Shown: piece by piece, positions 1-9,036 of the stretch
Position numbering within the stretch: the first letter of the stretch is position 1
Layout of the letters: every line of letters begins with the position of its first letter
Origin: Paenibacillus sp. PCH8
Lineage (GTDB): Bacteria; Bacillota; Bacilli; Paenibacillales; Paenibacillaceae
DNA: 64,000 nt
Assembly: GCF_002968835.1 (NCBI RefSeq)
Contig: NZ_PKQK01000007.1
Coordinates: forward strand, 164,770-228,769
Reading direction: 5' to 3'
Translations under genes and position numbers: made by a program
The notes under the pieces: generated by a model
The model's input: only the letters and a program-made list of their open reading frames with translations
What the model was told of the DNA's origin: nothing
Databases searched by the model: none

Positions 1-884
1 CAGTTCACGACATTATGCGTTCCTAATAACGGGAGCGTAATTGCAAGGTCTCCACACTGTTTGGTGGTGAAAACGACCCCGTTCTGCGCATTCATGAGTC
101 CGGTAGGATAATCATCATTATCGGCTTGCAGACCGAACGTAAACCGCTGCAATCCCTCCGGTTGTTTCGTTGCGGATTCTTCAAGGACTTGGGCAATCAA
201 AGGCTCGTCTCCGTTGTAGATCAGTAACCCGCCCGGCTTCAATCCCGCTGCAATCTCGGCTTTGGCTCTCGCAATCTCCAATCTGGAACCGAGCTGAAGC
301 AGATGCGATTCACCAATATTGGTGATGATCGCTAGATCAGGCTGAGCAATGATTGACAAGTCTTTGATCTCCCCGCGGCCACTCATTCCCATCTCCAAAA
401 TAATGATTTCCGCATCCGGACTCATGCTTAATACGGTCAGTGGCAACCCGATATGATTGTTAAAGTTACCATGTGTTTTGTGTACTTTGAACGTGGTCGA
501 GAGAATGGCATCCACGATGTCCTTTGTAGTCGTCTTGCCATTGCTGCCTGTAATGCCAACAACAGAAGCTTTATTCTCTTTCAGATAAGCAGATGCGAGT
601 GTTTGCAGTGCAATAAGAGTGTCATCAACAATAATGATAGCTCCTTGTGGCGGCACACCATGATCCTTTTGCCACATTGCCCCTGCCGCACCCTGCTCTA
701 CACAGGCTTGCACAAATTCGTGTCCGTCAAACCTTTCACCCACTAGCGGGATAAACAAACTGCCTTCCAAAGGTTTACGCGAATCGGTAAACACCCCTTC
801 GACCATTACTTTGCCATGAGCAGTAACGTCGCTTAATGTTCCTCCACACATCTCGGCCAATTGTGCCATTGTTCTTTTTATCAA
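1..884 (-). CDS. murF: UDP-N-acetylmuramoyl-tripeptide--D-alanyl-D-alanine ligase, C-terminus cut by window edge
   Basis: MurF adds the D-Ala-D-Ala dipeptide to UDP-MurNAc-tripeptide, the last cytoplasmic step of the peptidoglycan precursor. The visible 290 or so residues hold the Mur-ligase N-terminal domain (FTDSR, then LFIPL and GERFDGH), the ATP-binding P-loop GITGSNGKTTTKD and the conserved GNFNNHIGLPLT stretch. I place the start at TTG 884, which gives an N-terminus MIKRTMAQLAEMCG, overlaps the murE stop (TTGA) and sits about 8 nt after AAGGGGC. An ATG at 869 is the alternative. The gene follows murE directly, so translation is probably coupled. The left edge of the window removes the C-terminal domain. 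Family assignment is secure; the start is moderately sure. Confidence 0.93.
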   Translation of the reverse strand, partial: MIKRTMAQLAEMCGGTLSDVTAHGKVMVEGVFTDSRKPLEGSLFIPLVGERFDGHEFVQACVEQGAAGAMWQKDHGVPPQGAIIIVDDTLIALQTLASAYLKENKASVVGITGSNGKTTTKDIVDAILSTTFKVHKTHGNFNNHIGLPLTVLSMSPDAEIIILEMGMSGRGEIKDLSIIAQPDLAIITNIGESHLLQLGSRLEIARAKAEIAAGLKPGGLLIYNGDEPLIAQVLEESATKQPEGLQRFTFGLQADNDDYPTGLMNAQNGVVFTTKQCGDLAITLPLLGTHNVVN

Positions 885-2368
885 TTGGATTTGCCCCTTA
901 TCGCTTCTTTGGCTATGATCCGGTCATCAAAATCGGTTTTGGTTGTGCCGATAATCTGATAGGTCTCGTGACCCTTACCCGCAATCAATACTACATCGGC
1001 AGGGCTTGCCATTTCAATAGCTTCATGGATTGCTTGGCGCCGATCCACAATCATCGTATAACGCTCAGCAGGAACGGATTCTTCAATCAGGCCCTGTTCA
1101 ATGTCTTTGAGGATCAGATCCGGGTCTTCTGTCCGTGGATTATCGGAAGTAACCAGCACAAAATCGCTATACTTTGCAGCAATTTTACCCATAAGTGGTC
1201 GTTTAGTACGGTCCCTGTCACCACCACAGCCAAATACGCAGATCACACGTCCTTCAGCAAATTCCTTCACTGTTCGCAGTACGTTCTCCAGTCCATCCGG
1301 TGTATGGGCATAATCGACAATAACAGCAAATGGCTGTCCTTCGTCCACCCCTTCAACACGTCCATCCACGCCTGGAACCGTCTCCAGACTGCACTTGATC
1401 TCTTCCAGCGGAATACCTTCAACCAGAGCGGCAGAGATCGCTGCCATGGCATTGTATACATTAAACTTGCCTACCATGCGCAAGCGAATATCGGTGCTAC
1501 CTGCAAATGTATCCACATGGAAGGAAGTACCCTGAGATGTGATTGAGATTTGAGATGCGTGTACATCCGCATCGTCCTCCATGCCATATGTAATGACTTC
1601 AGCCGCAGTCACAGAAATGAAATAAGCTGCAGCAGGGTCATCTGCATTGATTACAGCGAATTTGCGCTTTGAGACATCCTCCGAATATCCGTTACCCAAT
1701 CGTGCAAAGAACAATCCTTTGGCACCGCGATATTCCTCCATGGTATGGTGGTAATCCAGATGATCCTGGGACAGGTTCGTGAACACCGCAGTACGGAAAT
1801 CTGTTCCCTTAACACGACCTTGTTCCAGAGCGTGCGAAGAAACTTCCATAACACAGCAGTCTGTACCCTTTTGGACCATGTCATGCAGACTGCGCTGCAG
1901 ATCAAGCGCCTCTGGTGTTGTTCCCGACATCGGGTAGGTGCGACCATCGTACCTCATTTGAATAGTACCGATTAATCCCGTCTTACGTCCATAATCGCTC
2001 ATGATTTTTTCAATCAAATACGTAGTCGTGGTTTTACCGTTCGTTCCTGTTACACCAATCATATTCATCTTCTGGCTTGGGGATTCAAAGAAGAAATCGG
2101 CCAGTACAGCCATTGCAAACCGGCTGTCTTTCACCAGCAATTGTGGTACAGGTAGGTCCAGCTGCCGTTCAACAACCAGTGCAACTGCACCGGAACTTAC
2201 AGCCTTCTCTGCATAGTCATGACCATCTACCGTATGTCCCGGAAGACAGATAAACAGATCACCCGGTTTTACCTGCCGGGAATCTGTCTGAAGGTTGTGG
2301 CATTCTGTATTTGATTCGCCCACGAGGTGGGCGGTGGTCAGCATCGATGCAAATTGTTTTAAAAGCAC
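881..2368 (-). CDS. murE: UDP-N-acetylmuramoyl-tripeptide synthetase (meso-DAP-adding)
   Basis: MurE ligates the third stem-peptide residue to UDP-MurNAc-L-Ala-D-Glu. The 495-residue protein has the N-terminal Mur domain (QTDSR, DLFICLPG), the P-loop GTNGKTT at residues 108-114, the central ligase domain and the C-terminal domain. DNPR at residues 409-412 is the motif of enzymes that use meso-diaminopimelate, so the wall should be mDAP type. The frame stays open upstream to an alternative start at 2410, but GTG 2368 has a good ribosome site (AGTGAGG, 8 nt away) and gives the family-typical N-terminus VLLKQFASML. It lies between spoVD and murF in the dcw cluster. Confidence 0.95.
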   Translation of the reverse strand: MLLKQFASMLTTAHLVGESNTECHNLQTDSRQVKPGDLFICLPGHTVDGHDYAEKAVSSGAVALVVERQLDLPVPQLLVKDSRFAMAVLADFFFESPSQKMNMIGVTGTNGKTTTTYLIEKIMSDYGRKTGLIGTIQMRYDGRTYPMSGTTPEALDLQRSLHDMVQKGTDCCVMEVSSHALEQGRVKGTDFRTAVFTNLSQDHLDYHHTMEEYRGAKGLFFARLGNGYSEDVSKRKFAVINADDPAAAYFISVTAAEVITYGMEDDADVHASQISITSQGTSFHVDTFAGSTDIRLRMVGKFNVYNAMAAISAALVEGIPLEEIKCSLETVPGVDGRVEGVDEGQPFAVIVDYAHTPDGLENVLRTVKEFAEGRVICVFGCGGDRDRTKRPLMGKIAAKYSDFVLVTSDNPRTEDPDLILKDIEQGLIEESVPAERYTMIVDRRQAIHEAIEMASPADVVLIAGKGHETYQIIGTTKTDFDDRIIAKEAIRGKSN

Positions 2369-2507
2369 ATGAATAACCTCACTTTTCCATTTATACTTCT
2401 GTTTAAGCATATGTCTGTATTTATTAATATCGTAAATACAACCAAATAATGAAACGCACTCAGATGAATTTTGTTTCGCTAAAGGTCGAAACTACTTTAC
2501 AACCCAT

Positions 2508-4508
2508 TTACTCATCCTTCGCATGATTATGTGCATCGTTCAGTACGTCTCCCATGTAAATACGTATGGTTGAACCCTGATCGACCCTTGCCCCAGGCTT
2601 TGGAGCCTGATTAATCACATATTTTCCACTACCAGACTTCGCCAGCATAAAATTCATGTTCAGGTCCTCGTATAGATCTGCGATTGTAGCTCCTGTCAGA
2701 TCTGGAACCGTCACGATTTTGGTCTCACCATACTTGTACTCTTTGGAGACCTGATCCTTCCGAACAGGGACATTCATGTAGTGAAGCGCATCTTCAAGGA
2801 TATTCTGTACAATCGGAGCGGCAACCACACCTCCGAACTGAATTCCTTTGGGATTATCCACTGCGGTGTAGACCACAATCTGAGGATCATCTGCTGGTGC
2901 AAATCCAATGAAAGATACGATATGCTCCGTTGATGAATAACGTCCGTTAATGACCTTCTGGGCTGTACCTGTTTTGCCACCGACCCGGTATCCATCAATG
3001 AATGCCGGACGCCCGGTGCCTTTGGCTACAACACTTTCGAGTGCTTCCCGTACTTGCTTGGACGTATTCTCCGAGATTACCTGTCGCACCAGTTCAGGCT
3101 TGGCTTCTTCCAGGACTTCTCCAGTTACCGGATGGACCCACGCTTTCGTAACATAGGGCTTGTAAAGTTTACCCCCATTAATAGCCGCTGACACAGCTGC
3201 TACTTGCTGAATGGGCGTTACCGATACACCCTGACCAAAAGCGGTCGTTGCAAGTTCAACAGGTCCTACTCTGGACAGTTTGAACAGAATTCCACTGGCT
3301 TCCCCGCTGAGGTCGATCCCCGTTTTGGTGCCGAAGCCAAAGTCTTTGATATAGGAGAACAGCGATTCTTTTCCCAGCCTCTGCCCCAGAGCCACAAATC
3401 CAGGGTTGCATGAGTTCTCCACAACCTGCAAGAAGGTCTGACTTCCGTGGCCGCCCTTTTTCCAGCATCGCAGACGGGCTCCACCCACTTCAACATATCC
3501 GGGATCAAAGAATTGATCCTGCTGCAGATTGACCTTTTTCTCTTCAAGCGCTGCCGCTAAGGTAATGATCTTGAACGTAGAGCCCGGCTCGTATGTCATC
3601 CAGATTGGTAAGTTCCGATTATATATCTCTGCCGGATATTGTTGATAATCGGCTGGCTCGTATCCCGGCCTGCTAGACATGCCCAATATTTCGCCCGTTT
3701 TGGGGTTCATGGCAATGGCAAGCGCAGAATTCGCCTGGAACTTAACCATGGCCTGATCCAGTTCTCTCTCCATGATGGACTGAATAGATTTATCAATGGT
3801 CAGCTTGAGGTTAAGGCCGTCCTTCGGTTCCACATACTTCTCGGATGAGCCCGGCATAAGCCTTCCGGCCGCATCGGACAAGTAGGACACACTGCCATTC
3901 AAACCATTCAGCTTATCATCATATTTCTTCTCGACTCCCGTTAAGCCCTGATTATCAATGCCCGTAAAACCAAGGATGTGGGCTGCCAAATCATCATAGG
4001 GGTAGAAGCGTTTGTTATCCTCAGCAACAACGATACCCGGAAGCTTCAAATCACGGATGCGCTGAGCTTTCTCCATCGTAATTTTGCGGCCGCCGGGTTG
4101 TAGTCTTACAATCAGTTCTCGTTTCTTTATGGTTGCCAGCACTTTCTCTTCCGTCATCCCCAGTATAGGAGCCAACGCTTTGGCTGCTATTTCAGCTTCC
4201 TTGACTTGAGCCGGGATCGCCATAATAGTCGGTGTTGTTACATTATAGGCCAGAGAGGTTCCGTTTCGATCCAGGATTTCTCCTCGTTTGGCTGAGTACG
4301 GAATATTACGACGCCAGGACTCCTCTGCTTTTGCTGACAATTCAGGGCCTTGCCCGAGCTGTACATAAGCAAGCCTGATCACCAGGGCCGAAAATAGCAA
4401 AACTAAAATTAGTAAACTCCATAGCAGCCTGCGCCGCAGATTTACGCTTGATCCCTTCACGAAAAGATCCCCCACTCGTCCCAAATTCATGACCTTTGTT
4501 TCATTCAT
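2508..4508 (-). CDS. spoVD: stage V sporulation protein D, class B penicillin-binding protein
   Basis: SpoVD is the transpeptidase needed for spore cortex synthesis. The sequence shows a short cytoplasmic tail, one transmembrane helix (WSLLILVLLFSALVIRLAY region), the RGEILDRNG dimerisation motif, and the transpeptidase motifs STFK (Ser at about residue 310), an SCN triad and KTGT, followed by a single C-terminal PASTA domain (VTVPDLTG onward). It closely resembles B. subtilis SpoVD in order and in motifs such as EILGMSSRP. ATG 4508 has no clear ribosome site. GTG 4460, preceded by TGGGGGA at good spacing, would give a 650-residue protein starting nearer the B. subtilis position. It follows pbpB, as is usual in Bacillales. 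Confidence 0.93.
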   Translation of the reverse strand: MNETKVMNLGRVGDLFVKGSSVNLRRRLLWSLLILVLLFSALVIRLAYVQLGQGPELSAKAEESWRRNIPYSAKRGEILDRNGTSLAYNVTTPTIMAIPAQVKEAEIAAKALAPILGMTEEKVLATIKKRELIVRLQPGGRKITMEKAQRIRDLKLPGIVVAEDNKRFYPYDDLAAHILGFTGIDNQGLTGVEKKYDDKLNGLNGSVSYLSDAAGRLMPGSSEKYVEPKDGLNLKLTIDKSIQSIMERELDQAMVKFQANSALAIAMNPKTGEILGMSSRPGYEPADYQQYPAEIYNRNLPIWMTYEPGSTFKIITLAAALEEKKVNLQQDQFFDPGYVEVGGARLRCWKKGGHGSQTFLQVVENSCNPGFVALGQRLGKESLFSYIKDFGFGTKTGIDLSGEASGILFKLSRVGPVELATTAFGQGVSVTPIQQVAAVSAAINGGKLYKPYVTKAWVHPVTGEVLEEAKPELVRQVISENTSKQVREALESVVAKGTGRPAFIDGYRVGGKTGTAQKVINGRYSSTEHIVSFIGFAPADDPQIVVYTAVDNPKGIQFGGVVAAPIVQNILEDALHYMNVPVRKDQVSKEYKYGETKIVTVPDLTGATIADLYEDLNMNFMLAKSGSGKYVINQAPKPGARVDQGSTIRIYMGDVLNDAHNHAKDE

Positions 4509-4554
4509 GAATATTCAGGACAACCGGGGTTAGAACAAGCTGTCTGTGATCCTT

Positions 4555-6887
4555 CTAAGGGAGAGAAGATTCTTTCGTTGCTGGATCGTCTGACGATTCC
4601 GTTTGGGTAGTCGAAGTCTGCGAGTTATCACTTTGTTCAGTTCCGTCCGTTTTACCTTCCTCGTCAGAAGCCTTCTGCCCCTTCCCTTTATCTTCCAAAT
4701 CTGGATCAGAAGAATCTGGTGCTTCGTCCGTTATACCCGTAACTGCGGCTTTGGCAGTCTGCAGCGCCAGCTGTACGATTCTCTGCTCACCTGAGACCTG
4801 CTCTGTCTGTTTCACGACATATCCTTCACCCTTGACCGTAACTCCCACTTTCATGAGAGAAAGCACTTCAAGAGCATCCCGGAGAGATTCACCCGTTAGA
4901 TCGGGAATCTTCATCTTGCTGCTTTCTTCCGTAAGCAGATAGATTCGTTGTCCTGGATTCATGGATGCCCCAGCGACCGGATACTGCCGAATGACATTGT
5001 CCCCCTGACCAAGCGTCACATAAGCAATGCCTGCACTCAAGAGTTGGCTTCTAGCCTGTTTGGCTGTCTTGCCACTCAGATCCGGTGCTTTAGCTTGCAC
5101 GACAGGGACTTCTTTTGACTTTTTATCAGAGGTTTTGGCTGTATCTTTCGGAATTCCCATATATTGAAGCGTTTGGCTAACAATTTTCTTAAATACCGGA
5201 GCAGCTGCAGTTCCTCCCCCAATATTCGTTCCATCCGGTTGGTCAATGACTACAAGAATAGCAATCTTCGGATTATTCACGGGTGCAAATCCAATAAACG
5301 ATACAACGTCTTTCGACTTACTGTATTGCCCGTTAACGACCTTTCTTGCTGTACCCGTCTTACCAGCTACGCGGTAACCTTCGATATAAGCGTTACGCCC
5401 GGTACCAATGGTTTGGTCTGCAACCACTTGCTCCAGATAACCGCTCACCAGTTTCGAAGATTCCTTCGAAATCACCTGACGAACGACTTTGGGTTTGACC
5501 ACTTCCGTTGTTCCGTCATTCGGGTTCTTGATCTCCTTCACCAGATGCGGTACAAGCAATTTGCCACCATTGGCAATCGCAGAGATCGCTGCAACCTGCT
5601 GAATTGGAGTTACCTGTACAAGACCGTGACCATAAGCTGCGGTAGCAATCTCGGATTTGTAGACCAGTGGCTTGATCGGTGAAGCTGCCTCACTTGGCAG
5701 ATCAATACCTGTCTTTTTGCCAAAACCGAATTCGTCTATGTAATGACGCAGACGTTCACCACCAAGCATGCTGTAACCCAAGTTAACAAACGCAATGTTA
5801 CTTGACCGTTTGACACCTTCGAGATAAGAGATCCAACCATAAGCATGACCATTATCGCTAATCGGGAAACCACCGATATACATGCGTTTCGATTCAAAGC
5901 TGGCATTGGGATCGAAGAGTTTTTCTTCCACTGCCCCTGCGAGCGTAACAATCTTGAATGTCGAACCAGGCTCATAGATGGATTGTGTTGCATGGTTGAT
6001 AAAATTCTTCTGATCGGGCGTTGCCCCGTACGTATTAGGGTTAAAGGTTGGCCAGTTCGCCATCCCCAAGATGTCCATCGTGTTCGGGTCCGCCGCAATG
6101 ACCGTCATGCTCAGCGGATTATACTTGGCGACGGCTTCTTTCATCGCATCCTCGATGTAAAACTGGATTGTATCATCAATAGTCAACGTAAGGTTTTTCC
6201 CGTTCTGAGGAGGAAGATAGTTATCCTGTGAATCAGGAAGTTTAATACCTTTGGCATCCTTCTGATAATTCAGATATCCATTCGTACCCGTCAGTGCTTC
6301 ATCATATGAGACTTCAAGTCCATTGACAGCTTTCCCGTCACGGCTCATATATCCCAAGACGTGAGAAGCAAGGCTTTCTTCAGGGTAAAAACGCTTGGAT
6401 TCCTGAGCCATCACGATGGCATTACGTGCCTTGTATTCGTCTTGCAATTCCTCACGCAATTCGTTAACTCTTGCAGCAAGTTCAGGACTAATCTTGTATC
6501 CCTCACTCCGCACCTCACGTTGCTGATAGAATATGCCTTTTTCATTTTTGGCTGTTACCAGAGCACGTACCTCACTCTCATTCTTGCCAAGAAGGGCCGA
6601 TAGCTTGCTCGTGACGACATCTTGTATGCCCAGTTCATTAATTAACAGCGGATTCACCGAAACCGTGTACGCGGGGGAATCGGTAGCCAGAATGTTTCCA
6701 TTGCGATCCGTGATTGTTCCACGTGCAGCCTTAATCGTCTGCTCTCGTTCTACCAGTACTGCCGCCCGTTCCTGCCATACACCGCCATTTACAACCTGAA
6801 TGAAGAAGATTCGGGTTATGAGTACAAGAAAAAAGAGGGTAATACATCCCCTATAAGCAACGTGCGCATCTTTATTCTTTTTATCAT
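4555..6887 (-). CDS. pbpB: division-specific penicillin-binding protein 2B (FtsI type), apparent frameshift near N-terminus
   Basis: PBP2B is the septal transpeptidase that works with FtsW and FtsL. The open frame alone covers 4555-6903 but has no usable start codon upstream of GTG 6657, which would remove the membrane anchor. ATG 6887, after a perfect AAAGAGGTG site, opens MIKRIKMRTLLIG and then runs out of frame at the GGGG run (top-strand C's 6848-6851). Adding one G joins it to CITLFFLVLITRIFF (membrane helix) and gives exactly 778 codons (777 aa). The rest is complete: RGTITDRNG, STFK (Ser about 309 in the corrected protein), KTGT, two PASTA repeats and a Ser/Glu-rich acidic tail. It lies between ftsL and spoVD. 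The missing base is probably a sequence error. Confidence 0.88.
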
Positions 6888-6899
6888 CGGAACACCTCT

Positions 6900-7331
6900 T
6901 TACTTACTGCTTGCTGTACCCGAAGACGCTTCAGTACCTGTCGTGTTGGTTGTGCTTGTTGAACGAGGCACAAAAATGACATCCTTGTCGGACGATTCAA
7001 CATAACCGAGTTCTCTTGCATTCTCGATGACCAGGTTGTTCAATTTCTCTCGTTCCACTTGCAGATCTGCAATAATTTTCTCATATTTCCCTACTTCAGT
7101 AATTGTCGATTGTGCCTGCTTGTTCAGATCGTAGATTTGTGCATAACGAGACATCAAGGCTCCGCCAACTACGATAACTGCAACCAGGGTAATCAGATAC
7201 AAAAACTTCTCTCGTCCCGGAAGACCGGTACGCCGGGTCACCACTTTGGTGGTTTCTTTGTACCGTTGCTGGGTCACTCGTTCCTGGGACGCTTTTTCTT
7301 TTACAGCGAGATTACCACGTGTGTATGCCAT
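6900..7331 (-). CDS. ftsL: cell division protein FtsL
   Basis: This is a 143-residue bitopic protein: a basic cytoplasmic region (QQRYKETTKVVTRRTGLPGREK), one membrane helix (FLYLITLVAVIVVGGALM) and an extracellular coiled coil (roughly residues 70-110) ending in a Ser/Thr-rich tail. This matches FtsL, which forms a complex with DivIC and DivIB and recruits PBP2B. It lies between rsmH and pbpB, as in all Bacillales dcw clusters. An in-frame ATG at 7343 overlaps the GGAGG ribosome site itself, so I choose ATG 7331, about 12 nt downstream. FtsL sequences diverge widely, so the call rests largely on topology and position. Confidence 0.88.
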   Translation of the reverse strand: MAYTRGNLAVKEKASQERVTQQRYKETTKVVTRRTGLPGREKFLYLITLVAVIVVGGALMSRYAQIYDLNKQAQSTITEVGKYEKIIADLQVEREKLNNLVIENARELGYVESSDKDVIFVPRSTSTTNTTGTEASSGTASSK

Positions 7332-7339
7332 ACAAAGAC

Positions 7340-8308
7340 TCATCCTCCACTCTTATTCTCCAATTTTTCCGCTACACGCAGCTTGGCTGAACGAGCACGG
7401 GAGTTTTCGGTCAGTTCACTTTCCGAAGGCATCAGCGGTTTTCTGTTAACTAAACGCAGAATACCCTTACTGCCGCATACACACAACGGAAAATCGGGTG
7501 GACATGTACATTTCTCCAGATAACTGCTGAAAATCTGCTTGCATATCCGGTCCTCAAGGGAATGGAAGGTAATTACAGATACACGTCCTCCTGGTGCAAG
7601 ACAACGAACAGCCTGATGCAGCCCTTCTTCAAACGCACCCAATTCATCATTGACTGCAATCCGTAATGCCTGGAAGCTACGTTTGGCAGGATGTCCACCG
7701 GTTCGACGAGCTGCCGCCGGAATGCCTTCCTTGATCAGTTCCACTAGTTCACCAGTCGTCTCGATGGTAGTCTGGGCACGTTTTCCGACAATAACACGAG
7801 CAATTCTTCTCGAAAACTTCTCTTCACCATAGCGATACAAAATTCGGGCAATCTCCTCTTCTGGCCATTCGTTTACAATCTCTTTGGCCGTCAGCATCGC
7901 ATCCTGGTCCATTCGCATGTCGAGTGGAGCATCGTGATTATAGCTGAATCCACGTTCTCCTTCATCGAATTGCGGAGATGACACACCCAAGTCGTACAAA
8001 ATGCCATCGACCTGCGGTAAACCATCCTTCATTGGTACATTAAGATCCTTGAGTACCTGCTCCAGATCTCGAAAATTGGTTTTCACTAATGTCACACGTT
8101 CTTCATAGGCAGCTAGCTTCTCGCGAGCATTATCCAAAGCCCAATCATCCTGATCAAGTGCAATCAGACGTCCCCCTGGACCCAGCTTAGAAGCAATCAC
8201 GGAACTATGCCCGCCCCCACCTAAAGTGCAGTCCACGTATATACCGTCCTGCTTGATGTTTAATCCCTCTGTTGCCTCTTCTTTGAGTACGGTTATGTGG
8301 TGAAACAA
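7340..8308 (-). CDS. rsmH: 16S rRNA (cytosine(1402)-N(4))-methyltransferase
   Basis: RsmH (MraW) methylates N4 of C1402 in the 16S rRNA decoding centre using SAM. The 322-residue protein has the N-terminal VLKEEATEGL region, the SAM-binding loop CTLGGGGHS at about residues 27-35, a YDLGVSSPQ motif and the C-terminal RPL-like region (RKPLMPSESE). The start is TTG 8308, 8 nt behind AGGAGGG. It follows mraZ by 18 nt and its stop overlaps the ftsL ribosome site, indicating one operon. Confidence 0.96.
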   Translation of the reverse strand: MFHHITVLKEEATEGLNIKQDGIYVDCTLGGGGHSSVIASKLGPGGRLIALDQDDWALDNAREKLAAYEERVTLVKTNFRDLEQVLKDLNVPMKDGLPQVDGILYDLGVSSPQFDEGERGFSYNHDAPLDMRMDQDAMLTAKEIVNEWPEEEIARILYRYGEEKFSRRIARVIVGKRAQTTIETTGELVELIKEGIPAAARRTGGHPAKRSFQALRIAVNDELGAFEEGLHQAVRCLAPGGRVSVITFHSLEDRICKQIFSSYLEKCTCPPDFPLCVCGSKGILRLVNRKPLMPSESELTENSRARSAKLRVAEKLENKSGG

Positions 8309-8326
8309 CCTGCACCCCTCCTGACT

Positions 8327-8764
8327 TTATAAATCAAAATTAAAATCGACCAGCTTTTCGGCAATGTCGTTGAATGCTTCTTCGGATTGATTGAAATAAC
8401 TCTCCCATATGCCTTTGCTCCAAATCTCCACTCGGTTCGACACACCAAGGACAACACAATCCTTGTCCAGCTTGGCATACTCTCTTAAATTGCCCGGCAG
8501 ATTTACCCTGCCCTGTTTGTCCAGTTCACATTCGGTTGCACCCGAGAAAAAAAACCGGGTAAACGCACGTGCATCTGATTTCATCAATGGCAGTGCTTTG
8601 AGCTTCTGTTCCATGACCCCCCACTCCTCCATGGGGTACACGAAAAGACACTGGTCCAAACCCCGTGTGACAACGAAAGATGGTCCCAGAGATTCGCGGA
8701 ATTTGGCCGGAATAATAACCCGACCCTTATCATCAATGCTATGTTGGAACTCCCCCATAAACAT
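8327..8764 (-). CDS. mraZ: transcriptional regulator MraZ, first gene of the dcw operon
   Basis: MraZ is a ring-forming DNA-binding protein that controls its own dcw operon. The 145-residue protein contains two SpoVT/AbrB-like domains: the first around HSIDDKGRVIIPAKFRE and the second around CELDKQGRVNLPGNLRE, both with the DxxGR signature. The open frame reaches further upstream to 8815, but ATG 8764 has AGGAG at good spacing and gives the canonical MFMGEFQHS start. Directly upstream lie 10-bp-spaced GTGGG repeats that match the known MraZ operator. Confidence 0.96.
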   Translation of the reverse strand: MFMGEFQHSIDDKGRVIIPAKFRESLGPSFVVTRGLDQCLFVYPMEEWGVMEQKLKALPLMKSDARAFTRFFFSGATECELDKQGRVNLPGNLREYAKLDKDCVVLGVSNRVEIWSKGIWESYFNQSEEAFNDIAEKLVDFNFDL

Positions 8765-8780
8765 TGTCCACTCACTCCTC

Positions 8781-8820
8781 ACCCGTTTCTCCCACTTTGC
8801 CCCACTTTCCACCACCTAAG
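8781..8820 (-). promoter_or_regulatory. MraZ operator: tandem GTGGG boxes at 10-bp spacing
   Basis: On the minus strand three decamers follow each other without a gap: GTGGTGGAAA, GTGGGGCAAA and GTGGGAGAAA, then a weaker CGGGTGAGGA. MraZ proteins are known to bind TGGGN direct repeats one helical turn apart upstream of mraZ. The array lies between the likely promoter and the mraZ start, a position that fits autoregulation. Confidence 0.75.
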
Positions 8821-8821
8821 C

Positions 8822-8850
8822 ATAATAGATTCGCACAAAAAAATCAAAAC
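8822..8850 (-). promoter_or_regulatory. probable sigma-A promoter of the dcw operon
   Basis: The minus strand carries TATTAT at 8827-8822, with a T-rich, weakly matching -35 (GTTTTG or GGTTTT) 17-18 nt upstream. It sits just upstream of the MraZ boxes. The -10 is good and the -35 poor, so this is a moderate prediction. Confidence 0.4.
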
Positions 8851-8887
8851 CCTTCTTGCATTGTTGATTTTTTAATTTTATAACATC

Positions 8888-8930
8888 AAAAAACGTCTTA
8901 GATCCTGTCACTCAGGATCTAAGACGTTTT
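8888..8930 (-). terminator. Rho-independent terminator between ahcY and the dcw operon
   Basis: A perfect 18-bp stem (AAAACGTCTTAGATCCTG and its complement) surrounds a 5-nt loop TCACT. On the minus strand it is followed by TTTTTT, so it terminates ahcY transcripts before they enter mraZ. Confidence 0.85.
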
Positions 8931-9036
8931 CCCGGATACGGGCAATCGTATGTCTACCCGCACATGAGCCATATCATCAATAAACTATTCTAAACGCTTT
9001 GAATCTGTTTATCAGCTTGTAATTATTGGATATTGC

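Noticed and set aside
836..1546. 236-codon open frame on the plus strand
   Set aside because: It lies wholly antisense to murE, has no ribosome site and codes for no recognisable family; murE is certain.
4555..6657. PBP2B starting at GTG 6657
   Set aside because: This start would remove the membrane helix and the RGTITDRNG motif, which are encoded intact just upstream in the same frame.
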